Source: an uncultured Prochlorococcus sp.
Lineage (GTDB): Bacteria > Cyanobacteriota > Cyanobacteriia > PCC-6307 > Cyanobiaceae
Direction: 5' to 3'
Assembly: GCA_902572675.1 (NCBI GenBank)
Contig: CACGGY010000026.1
Location: forward strand, 1-13,161
Length of the DNA stretch: 13,161 nt
The stretch's first letter is position 1. The number at the start of each line of letters is the position of its first letter. Below the pieces are notes generated by a model, which ran no database searches, had not been told where the DNA came from, and worked only from the letters and a program-made list of their open reading frames with translations. This document shows, in pieces, positions 1-5,862 of the stretch. A program made the translations under genes and the position numbers.

Positions 1-435
1 GGAGAAAGTCTAGGATTCCTCCCTGGAGATTTGCAACAAAAAGTTGATCCATACTTAAGACCTCTATTTGATTCTTTACATAGCATTTTTGGATTTGATA
101 GAACTAATTCGTTAATCGATAAAGGAATAATTGAAGTTGCTCCTTTAGCATTTATGAGAGGCAGAACCTTAGAAAATTCTATGGTTATTCTAGATGAAGC
201 ACAAAATACAACTTGCTCCCAAATGAGAATGTTTTTGACCAGATTAGGAGAGAGATCAAAAATGGTTGTCAACGGTGATATTACTCAAATTGATTTAAAA
301 AAAGATCAGGAAAGTGGCCTCATAGAAGCATCAAGAATTTTCTCGGAAACTGAAGGGATCAAATTTTGTTATTTGACTGTTGAAGATGTAGTTCGCCATC
401 CTTTAGTCCAAAAAATTATTGAGGCTTATCAATAA
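1..435 (+). CDS. phoH: PhoH family ATPase, C-terminal part (5' end outside window)
   Basis: C-terminal 144 residues of a PhoH-like P-loop ATPase. The reading frame is open from base 1 (GESLGFLPGDLQQKVDPYLR), so the true start and the Walker A loop lie upstream of the window; the TTG at 31 is not the start. The Walker B segment MVILDEAQNTT is at visible residues 61-71, followed by the conserved SQMRMFLTRLG and a sensor-like VVNGDITQID. The end, VEDVVRHPLVQKIIEAY, is typical of the family. PhoH proteins are cytoplasmic ATPases tied to RNA metabolism and, in some bacteria, phosphate starvation; the precise role in cyanobacteria is unsettled. About half of a usual 310-330 residue protein is visible. 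No strong terminator is seen before the next gene. Confidence 0.93.
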   Translation, partial: GESLGFLPGDLQQKVDPYLRPLFDSLHSIFGFDRTNSLIDKGIIEVAPLAFMRGRTLENSMVILDEAQNTTCSQMRMFLTRLGERSKMVVNGDITQIDLKKDQESGLIEASRIFSETEGIKFCYLTVEDVVRHPLVQKIIEAYQ

Positions 436-507
436 ACTTATAACTCTGGTGATCCGTACCCTGAAATTTTAAAAATCGAGTAGAATAACTTTATATTTAA
501 AAAAAAA

Positions 508-1245
508 ATGCCAGCAAGTAGTAATTTCAATCAAGCTATTCGTGAAGCACAAACAAGTTCAATTATTGGACCTAATGTTGTTCAAAAAGCTTTACCTTAC
601 GTAGGTGGAGGTATGGTGTTAACTTCTTTGGGGGTTTTAGCAGGTGTCTCACTAATAGCAACAAACCCAGGGCTTTTCCAGCCTCTTTCAATAGTTGCTT
701 TAATTGCAGAATTGGTTTTATTTTTTATCGCAACAAGTGCTGCAAATAATGCAAACAATGCAAAGGCTTTGCCCTTGCTTACAGGATTTAGTTTGCTGAC
801 TGGGTTCACCTTAAGCGGGATAGTGGCTTTAGCAATAGGAACAATTGGTATTGGTTCGGTTGGTACAGCTGCATTAGCTACCGGTATTACTTTTGTTATT
901 GCCTCTTACACTGGTCAAAGAATGAGCGATAGTGTTGGTCAAGCACTAAGTGGAGTAGTTGGCCTTGGATTAATTGGACTTCTTATAGCGATGTTTGTTC
1001 AACTAATTGGAGGATTCTTCGCTCCAGGTGTTTTTGGCGGTTCAGGACTCGAATTGATAATTGCAGGATTTGGAACTGTCTTATTTGTTGCTATGTCTTT
1101 CGTTGATTTCTATACAATGCCAAGAAGATATAATGATGATCAATACCTTGCGGGGGCTTTAGGTATGTATCTAACTTATATAAATCTTTTTGTTTTTATA
1201 TTGAGATTAATGATTGCACTACAAGGCGGTGGAAGAAGAGACTAA
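508..1245 (+). CDS. Bax inhibitor-1 / YccA family integral membrane protein
   Basis: A 245-residue, very hydrophobic protein with about seven membrane segments (roughly residues 32-52, 58-77, 88-112, 117-135, 146-170, 180-200, 213-237) and a basic tail ending GGRRD, the plan of the BI-1/YccA/YetJ family. Known members are pH-sensitive calcium leak channels (YetJ) or FtsH modulators (YccA). The family signature near the C-terminus is visible as SFVDFYTM and, in the last helix, LGMYLTYINLFVFILRL. The second acidic residue of the usual di-aspartyl pair (YLDFINLF in many homologues) appears as Thr223, while Asp200 is kept. It starts with ATG directly after an A-run, with a possible -10 box TAGAAT at 481-486. 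It ends at a stem-loop terminator shared with the converging gene. Family assignment is firm; activity is inferred. Confidence 0.88.
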   Translation: MPASSNFNQAIREAQTSSIIGPNVVQKALPYVGGGMVLTSLGVLAGVSLIATNPGLFQPLSIVALIAELVLFFIATSAANNANNAKALPLLTGFSLLTGFTLSGIVALAIGTIGIGSVGTAALATGITFVIASYTGQRMSDSVGQALSGVVGLGLIGLLIAMFVQLIGGFFAPGVFGGSGLELIIAGFGTVLFVAMSFVDFYTMPRRYNDDQYLAGALGMYLTYINLFVFILRLMIALQGGGRRD

Positions 1246-1270
1246 ACACATTACATAAATAATTAACTTA

Positions 1271-1298
1271 AAGCGTAGATTTGTTTCTACGCTTTTTT
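1271..1298 (+). terminator. Stem-loop terminator between convergent genes
   Basis: A perfect 9-bp inverted repeat (AAGCGTAGA at 1271-1279 and TCTACGCTT at 1286-1294) with a 6-base loop is followed by a run of T, giving a classical Rho-independent terminator for the BI-1 family gene. It is the most G+C-rich hairpin noticed between genes here. Read on the other strand it has a weaker T-tract (TTTAAGTTAATT), so it may also end the converging gene, whose stop codon (1297-1299) lies in the T-run. Confidence 0.8.
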
Positions 1299-1824
1299 AT
1301 TGGGCGATATCAAGAATTTGTTTTTTTATGAAATCCTTTTGCTCTGAGTCATACTTTACTGAATTATCAAAACTATTCCCCATATCATCTAAGTCTCTAA
1401 GGACTTGATTGACAGACTTTGTAACTGACTTAGTTTCTAGAAGTCTTAAAATAGCCTTACATCTATCTGAAATGTTTTCCGATGTTATCTCATATGCATG
1501 ATTATTATCTCTACGATGAATAATAATTTGAGCGGAACTCATTATTAAATTTTTTACTACTATTTCTGTTACAGCATCTCCACCTTCGTTCAGTTTGTAA
1601 ATTAATGAAAAAGGAAGTTTATCTAACAAAAAACAATCTTTATCTGATAAAGCGTATGCAAAAAATCCTCTGAGTCCATTTCTTGTTTTAGTTAGCTCTG
1701 CGATTCTATCTGCTAAAACCTCTTCGCTGAGCAAATCTTCACCCCATTCTTTGCACCATTGTGCGGATATGTTTATTGCTTGCGTGAACGAAGCTTCTTT
1801 TAAATTTATGGTTTTTTTTTTCAT
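1297..1824 (-). CDS. Conserved-looking hypothetical protein, 175 residues
   Basis: I do not recognise the family. The product is soluble and charged, without a signal peptide or membrane segment. It starts MKKKTINLKEASFTQ and contains a Trp/Cys segment SAQWCKEWGEDLLS near residue 25, then ADRIAELTKTRNGLRGFFAY. The middle is a mixed alpha/beta-looking stretch, and the helical C-terminus is rich in Lys, Asp and Gln, ending KKQILDIAQ. The ATG at 1824 is preceded on its strand by era's leader; only 37 bases separate the start codons of these divergent genes, so their promoters must sit in that gap or in the neighbouring 5' coding regions. Codon use and base composition match the neighbours, so it looks like a resident gene. 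No function is proposed. Confidence 0.75.
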   Translation of the reverse strand: MKKKTINLKEASFTQAINISAQWCKEWGEDLLSEEVLADRIAELTKTRNGLRGFFAYALSDKDCFLLDKLPFSLIYKLNEGGDAVTEIVVKNLIMSSAQIIIHRRDNNHAYEITSENISDRCKAILRLLETKSVTKSVNQVLRDLDDMGNSFDNSVKYDSEQKDFIKKQILDIAQ

Positions 1825-1861
1825 TTTTGATCAGAATTTTATTATTGATGCATTAAAGTCT

Positions 1862-2773
1862 TTGACCAATTATAGATCTGGGTTTGTAACTTTACTAGGA
1901 AGGCCGAATGTCGGTAAATCTACTTTAATAAATAAATTGATTGGAGAAAAAATAACAATTACTTCTCCCATAGCGCAAACTACTAGAAATAAATTAAAAG
2001 GAATACTTACTACAGACAATGGGCAAATAATTTTTGTTGATACACCAGGTGTTCATAAACCTCATCATCGACTTGGAGAGATATTAGTAAAAAACGCAAA
2101 ATCTGCAATTAATGGGGTTGATATGGTTATTTTTGTAATTGATTTAAGTGAAGAACCTGGTAGAGGTGATGAATATATTTTGAACTTTCTAATCGCAAAT
2201 AAAACTGAGTTTATTGTGGCATTAAATAAGTGGGATTTGGTTAATAAAGAATTTAGGAATTTACGATTAGATCAATATAGAAGATTTTTTGGAATTAATA
2301 GAAACTTTCAAATTGTAAGTGCTTTTCAAGGAGAGGGATGTTCTGAACTAGTGGACATGGTACTTAATTTTCTTCCAGAGGGACCAAAACTTTATGGTGA
2401 AGAGACGATTTGCGACCAACCATTAGATAACTTATTATCTGATTTAGTAAGAGAGCAGGTATTAAAAAATACAAGAGAAGAGGTACCTCATAGTGTCGCA
2501 GTAAAGATAGAAAAGAGAGAGGAAATGAAAAGAAAAAATGGCAAAGTTTTTACAGCTATTTTGGCTACTATTATTGTTGAAAGATCAACTCAAAAAGGCA
2601 TTCTTATTGGAAAGAAAGGTTCAATGTTGAAAATGATTGGTCAGTCAGCAAGGTCAAATATGTCAAAATTAATTGATGGTCCAGTTCACCTAGAGTTGTT
2701 TGTGAAAGTTGTCCCAAATTGGAGAAAAAAAGAATCAAGGTTAATTGAGTTTGGTTATGAGGAAGATTTCTAG
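1862..2773 (+). CDS. era: GTPase Era, 16S rRNA / 30S assembly factor
   Basis: Era couples GTP hydrolysis to binding of the 3' end of 16S rRNA during 30S maturation. From the TTG at 1862 the protein is 303 residues (MTNYRSGFVTLLGRPNVGKS), the usual Era length. Visible motifs are G1 GRPNVGKS (13-20), a G2 Thr within AQTTR (about 41), G3 DTPG (60-63), G4 NKWD (122-125) and G5 SAFQGEG (153-159). A C-terminal KH domain has the loop IGKKGS (249-254) and ends in FVKVVPNWRKK. The frame stays open back to 1751 with an in-frame ATG at 1808, but those codons are antisense to the start of the divergent gene and match no Era, so I reject them. A weak -10 box TATTAT lies at 1840-1845. The stop TAG directly abuts the trmD ATG, so the pair is probably cotranscribed. 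Confidence 0.95.
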   Translation: MTNYRSGFVTLLGRPNVGKSTLINKLIGEKITITSPIAQTTRNKLKGILTTDNGQIIFVDTPGVHKPHHRLGEILVKNAKSAINGVDMVIFVIDLSEEPGRGDEYILNFLIANKTEFIVALNKWDLVNKEFRNLRLDQYRRFFGINRNFQIVSAFQGEGCSELVDMVLNFLPEGPKLYGEETICDQPLDNLLSDLVREQVLKNTREEVPHSVAVKIEKREEMKRKNGKVFTAILATIIVERSTQKGILIGKKGSMLKMIGQSARSNMSKLIDGPVHLELFVKVVPNWRKKESRLIEFGYEEDF

Positions 2774-3556
2774 ATGAGTGGTTTTAATTTTGATGTAATT
2801 ACATTGTTCCCTAAAGCTTTTGAATTAATAAATAATTTAGGGGTCATAACAAAAGCTCTAGATAAGAATTTGATCGATGTAAATTTACATGATTTGAGAG
2901 AATATGGAGAAGGTTCTTACAGGCAAGTAGACGATAAGCCTTATGGAGGAGGAGCAGGGATGGTATTAAAACCTGAACCTATTTACAAGGCATATGAATC
3001 AATTAGAAAATTACCTAAAAGTAAAACTTTGCTGATGACCCCACAGGGTAAGCTACTAAAGCAAAAGGATCTTGCGAGATGGTCCACTTTGGATCAAATA
3101 ATAATTATTTGTGGTCAATATGAAGGTTTTGATGAAAGGATTAGATGTTTAGCTGATGAAGAGATATCGATAGGCGATTATGTACTTACTGGAGGTGAAA
3201 TACCCGCTATATCAATAATTAACGGTTTGACTAGGTTATTACCAGGAACTCTTGGTGATCCAGACTCCTTAGTCGATGAGAGTCATAATTCTTCTTTATT
3301 AGAATATCCTCAATACACGAGGCCGTTAACTTTTAAAGATATGAAAGTGCCGGATATTCTAGTGAGCGGTAATCATGAGGAGATTAAATCGTGGAGAAGA
3401 AGAAAAAGTTTTGAAAGAACATTGGAGAGAAGAAGTGACCTAATTTCTAATAAAAACTACAAAAAATCCCCACAAAGTAAAAGAATAATAAAAGATAATA
3501 ATCGATTCATAAAATTCAGAATAGGTAATGAATACGATAATTACCCTGACTGGTAG
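2774..3556 (+). CDS. trmD: tRNA (guanine-N1)-methyltransferase TrmD with an atypical C-terminal tail
   Basis: TrmD methylates N1 of G37 in tRNAs using S-adenosylmethionine, which prevents +1 frameshifting. The SPOUT trefoil-knot signatures are present: DVITLFP near the start, YGGGAGMV (57-64), ICGQYEGFDERI (112-123), SIGDYVLTGGE (132-142) and NGLTRLLPGTLG (150-161). The catalytic Arg154 is present, and Asp168 in the DES motif is the likely general base. At 260 residues it is slightly long. Residues 244-255 (RFIKFRIGNEYD) match the IspF start nearby (SFPKFRIGNGYD) in 9 of 12 positions, and the coding bases match too. The tail therefore appears to be read-through into a diverged copy of the ispF 5' end. 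The enzyme core looks intact, so function is expected. It begins immediately after the era stop. Confidence 0.95.
   Translation: MSGFNFDVITLFPKAFELINNLGVITKALDKNLIDVNLHDLREYGEGSYRQVDDKPYGGGAGMVLKPEPIYKAYESIRKLPKSKTLLMTPQGKLLKQKDLARWSTLDQIIIICGQYEGFDERIRCLADEEISIGDYVLTGGEIPAISIINGLTRLLPGTLGDPDSLVDESHNSSLLEYPQYTRPLTFKDMKVPDILVSGNHEEIKSWRRRKSFERTLERRSDLISNKNYKKSPQSKRIIKDNNRFIKFRIGNEYDNYPDW
3511..3556 (+). repeat. Diverged direct repeat, copy A: ispF 5'-end remnant forming the trmD 3' end
   Basis: Bases 3511-3538 match 4936-4963 (inside ispF) at 23 of 28 positions without gaps. After a 2-base indel, 3548-3556 (GACTGGTAG) matches 4971-4979 (GACTAGTAG). The trmD and ispF frames are in phase in the matching block, and several differences are synonymous (AGA/CGT for Arg, ATA/ATT for Ile). 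The indel shifts the frame in copy A, which then meets the TAG that ends trmD. Confidence 0.65.
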
Positions 3557-3826
3557 TTATAACTGGCTTTTTGTAAAAAATTTTGAGTTACAGATGGTTT
3601 ACAAATTAAGTGATATCAATTGAATAGGAAATTACAAATCACTAAAAGCTACAGATTATTCTGTAATCTTAGTGAAGTTTATTGTTTACTTAAATCTCTT
3701 TATTTTGACTAAATATGAGTAAAATTTGCGCTTTACAACACCAAAAATGCAAAATAAGTAAGGTTAGTTAATAAAAAAAGAAAAAATATGCTTTCAGAAA
3801 TTATAGTCATTAATTAAGAATAGATT
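3557..3826. other. Non-coding stretch downstream of trmD
   Basis: These 270 AT-rich bases lie between the converging trmD and epimerase-like genes and hold no convincing gene. The longest start-to-stop frame I noted is 18 codons (ATG at 3715, TAA ending 3771), beginning MSKICALQHQ, which I do not recognise. The stretch includes a two-part hairpin at 3639-3675 and short palindromes such as AGTTATAACT at 3556-3565. No convincing terminator with a strong stem and T-run was found. It is probably part of the inserted or rearranged segment between trmD and ispF. Confidence 0.5.
3639..3675. other. Two-part imperfect hairpin in intergenic DNA
   Basis: An outer 7-bp stem (TCACTAA 3639-3645 with TTAGTGA 3669-3675) encloses a small internal loop. 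Inside it is a 6-bp stem (TACAGA 3650-3655 with TCTGTA 3660-3665) closed by a TTAT tetraloop. No T-run follows on either strand, so it does not look like a simple terminator. It could be an RNA processing or stability element, part of a small RNA, or chance in AT-rich DNA. Confidence 0.4.
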
Positions 3827-4711
3827 TCATAAATAATTAAAATATTTTTTGGGAAATTGAACTGATGACTTTCCAGTGTAATCAGAATATTTTGGAAAAC
3901 CAGATAAGTCAGATTGCATTCTGAATAGTGCTTCAAAGATTTTTGGTTTAAAAATTAATAAAGGAAAAATTAATACATAAAAAAGTTTATTGGGAATAGT
4001 TATGATTTTACATCTTTTGTTTTTGTGACCTGATGCAACAATTGATAATCTTTTTAGTAACTCTGAATAAGTTATCTCCTCATCTCCACCAACCTCAAGG
4101 ATCTGGTTGATTTTATCTTTATGTTTGTTTTTATTTAATTTCTCTAAAAGTAAATATGTAAGTTCTGATAACTGAGAAAAATGAATAGGTTGGCGATAAC
4201 CAGTTTGAGATGGAATTATGCAAAAAGGAAATTTCTTAAATAAATTAATAATCTTAATAAAGTTTCGATCGTCTTTATCTTTATAGACTCCGTAAATTAT
4301 GGTTGGTCTAATTATTTGGCAATTTATTGAATATTTTTTAAAGATTGATAAGATTTCTTTCTCCGAAGAAATTAATTCTTTAATAAGAGTTTTATCGAAT
4401 GCATTTGCGGCAAATCTTTTTGTTACTGCAGAAGTCGAAGAATATAAGATTACACCTTTTAAAGTTTTTAGTTCGTTTAAGTTATTTTCTTCAAGTTTTT
4501 TTATCAAATTTTTAACTAACCATATTGGAGCAAAACTAACTATGAACGAATTCTCACAAGAAAAATTTAAAAATGTATCTTGGTTTTGCAAATCTAAATA
4601 AGTGTGATTTTTGTTTTTTCTCGAAAAACAAACTAATTCGTAATCAACATTTGTATCAATAAAATATTTACCTATTAAAGTACTAGAACCTAAGACTTTA
4701 ATTATTTTCAT
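3827..4711 (-). CDS. NAD(P)-dependent epimerase/dehydratase-like protein (extended SDR, atypical active site)
   Basis: A 294-residue Rossmann protein of the NDP-sugar epimerase/dehydratase group. The N-terminal nucleotide loop is visible as KVLGSSTLIGKYF (5-17). A strand-4-like VILYSSTSAV (87-96) carries the Ser/Thr of the active site, then IIRPTIIYG (133-141) and GYRQPIHFSQLSEL (171-184), where family members read RQPIHVDDLA. The expected catalytic Tyr of YxxxK is not obvious; the corresponding region reads AANAFDKTLIKE (101-112), with Phe105. Substrate is unknown: sugar-nucleotide epimerase, reductase, or a non-catalytic SDR are all possible. A hydrophobic patch, LFYVLIFPLLIF (243-254), might touch a membrane. 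It is very Lys/Asn/Ile rich and opposite in strand to trmD and ispF. Flanked by copies of the trmD-ispF junction, it looks like an accessory insertion. Confidence 0.8.
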   Translation of the reverse strand: MKIIKVLGSSTLIGKYFIDTNVDYELVCFSRKNKNHTYLDLQNQDTFLNFSCENSFIVSFAPIWLVKNLIKKLEENNLNELKTLKGVILYSSTSAVTKRFAANAFDKTLIKELISSEKEILSIFKKYSINCQIIRPTIIYGVYKDKDDRNFIKIINLFKKFPFCIIPSQTGYRQPIHFSQLSELTYLLLEKLNKNKHKDKINQILEVGGDEEITYSELLKRLSIVASGHKNKRCKIITIPNKLFYVLIFPLLIFKPKIFEALFRMQSDLSGFPKYSDYTGKSSVQFPKKYFNYL

Positions 4712-4918
4712 TATTGTTGGCTACAGATAGTTTAATATTATCTAAAAATATTATTGAAAGAATTTTTCAATCTTATTAATTAAATAAATGTTTTTTAAAT
4801 CCAATTTTTGTTAAAGTAATAAAATTAGGGTAAAAGTATCATTAAATGTTAAGTAAAATATCTAATTGGAATTACAGAATAATTAAAAGAGGTTTTATGA
4901 TACTCCAAACCTATTGTT
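4712..4918. other. AT-rich gap between the epimerase-like gene and ispF
   Basis: These 207 bases separate divergent starts and must carry promoters for both. I see only weak candidates, for example TTGTTA at 4808-4813 with TAAAAG at 4831-4836 for the ispF direction. The last 73 bases contain a short open frame that may be a trmD remnant (listed separately), including an AGAGG run just before an internal ATG at 4897. Confidence 0.4.
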
Positions 4919-4926
4919 ATGACTAA
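4846..4926 (+). pseudogene. Possible remnant of a trmD 3' end (26-codon frame)
   Basis: A short frame from ATG 4846 to TAA 4924-4926 overlaps the ispF start. It contains ISNWNYRIIK, which lines up with the TrmD tail LISNKNYKKS (223-232): the run I-S-N-x-N-Y is shared in the same phase, with TCTAAT at 4861-4866 and 3446-3451. It sits where the end of trmD would lie if trmD had once preceded ispF directly, with the stop overlapping the ispF start. The match is short and in AT-rich DNA, so chance is possible; a small leader peptide is the other reading. Confidence 0.3.
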
Positions 4927-5419
4927 ATCTTTTCCAAAGTTCCGTATTGGTAATGGATACGATATTCACAGACTAGTAGAGGATAGAGATTTAATTATTG
5001 GAGGTGTAAAATTGAATCATCCTGAAAATTTAGGTTTGGATGGTCATAGTGATGCTGATGTTTTAAGTCACTCAATAATGGATGCATTATTGGGTGCACT
5101 CTCGTTGGGTGACATAGGAAAGTATTTCCCCCCATCTGATGAAAAATGGAAAAATGCTGATAGCTTGTTTTTGTTATCAAAAGTAATTGACTTGATAAGA
5201 CAAGATAGTTGGGAAATAAATAATATTGATAGTGTTCTTGTTGCTGAAAGGCCAAAAATCATGCCACATATAAAACTAATGAAAAAAAACATTTCTGAAA
5301 TCTTAAATATTGATGAAAATTTAATTGGGATTAAAGCAACCACTAATGAAAAATTGGGTCCAGAAGGGAGAGAAGAGGGTATAAGTTGCCATTCAGTAGT
5401 TTTACTTGAGAAAAAATGA
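4919..5419 (+). CDS. ispF: 2-C-methyl-D-erythritol 2,4-cyclodiphosphate synthase IspF
   Basis: IspF converts CDP-ME 2-phosphate to ME-cPP and CMP in the non-mevalonate isoprenoid pathway, feeding carotenoid, chlorophyll phytyl-tail and quinone synthesis. The 166-residue protein shows RIGNGYDIHRL (9-19), with metal ligands Asp15 and His17. GLDGHSDADVLSH (39-51) holds the third ligand, His51, and is followed by LGALSLGDIGKYFPP. The C-terminal end has GIKATTNEKLGPEGREEGI, the usual nucleotide-binding Thr region. It is a homotrimer in known relatives. The ATG at 4919 gives a normal length. Its TGA stop overlaps the next ATG by four bases, so it heads a three-gene unit. Its 5' bases are duplicated in diverged form at the end of trmD. 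Confidence 0.96.
   Translation: MTKSFPKFRIGNGYDIHRLVEDRDLIIGGVKLNHPENLGLDGHSDADVLSHSIMDALLGALSLGDIGKYFPPSDEKWKNADSLFLLSKVIDLIRQDSWEINNIDSVLVAERPKIMPHIKLMKKNISEILNIDENLIGIKATTNEKLGPEGREEGISCHSVVLLEKK
4936..4979 (+). repeat. Diverged direct repeat, copy B: functional copy within ispF
   Basis: Partner of the block at 3511-3556. It encodes the IspF segment around KFRIGNGYDIHR, including metal ligands Asp15 and His17, so this is presumably the intact parental sequence and the trmD-side copy is the decayed one. About 1.4 kb separates the copies, with the epimerase-like gene between. Confidence 0.65.
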
Positions 5420-5862
5420 GATTTTATTTTAATTTGAAAAAAAAAATTCAAAGATTTTGTTTATTATTAATTTGCTTACTAGTTTTAATTTTTCAATCTG
5501 ATAAGCCCAATTTAAATGCTCTTACAATGGATAATTTTCACAGTGAAATGGTCATAGAGGAATTAAGACTTAAAGTGCCTGCCGATGTAAAAGCAGCTTG
5601 GTTAAACGCTGAAAAAGAAATATGGGAGCCATGGTTATCTTCTCAAGATGGTTTTTTGGGAAGACAATTATTTTGGGATAAAGAAAAAGAAGAAGCTTTA
5701 ATATTGGTTAATTGGAAAAGTAAGAAATTATGGAAAAGTATACCAATGTCAGAAGTAAATGTAGTTCAACAAAAATTTGAAGATAATGTTAAGGCTGCTC
5801 TAAATTTAGGCGAAAATCCTTTTGAATTGATTTATGAGGGGGAATTAGATAAGCAAAGATGA
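5416..5862 (+). CDS. Secreted TIGR03792-like cyanobacterial protein of unknown function
   Basis: A 148-residue protein with an N-terminal signal-like region: basic MRFYFNLKKKIQRF, then a hydrophobic core CLLLICLLVLIF (15-26) and a possible cleavage after Ala35. The mature part begins near MVIEELRLKVP and includes AAWLNAEKEIWEPWLSSQDG, GRQLFWDKEKEEALILVNWKS and a short amphipathic end. This resembles the small cyanobacterial family TIGR03792, whose fold I would guess to be a ferredoxin-like ABM (monooxygenase) type; that guess and the family name are from memory. No catalytic residues can be named. It would act in the periplasm or thylakoid lumen if the signal is cleaved. ATGA overlaps link it to ispF upstream and larB downstream, implying translational coupling. 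Confidence 0.8.
   Translation: MRFYFNLKKKIQRFCLLLICLLVLIFQSDKPNLNALTMDNFHSEMVIEELRLKVPADVKAAWLNAEKEIWEPWLSSQDGFLGRQLFWDKEKEEALILVNWKSKKLWKSIPMSEVNVVQQKFEDNVKAALNLGENPFELIYEGELDKQR

Noticed and set aside
1751..1861. Longer N-terminus for era starting at 1751 (TTG) or 1808 (ATG)
   Set aside because: The extra residues do not resemble Era, the bases lie antisense within the start of the divergent gene, and TTG 1862 gives a protein of normal length beginning with the conserved region.
5068..5451. Reverse-strand open frame of 127 codons across ispF
   Set aside because: It is antisense to a well-supported enzyme gene, and its composition (many Phe, Ser, Ile) is what the complement of AT-rich coding DNA gives.
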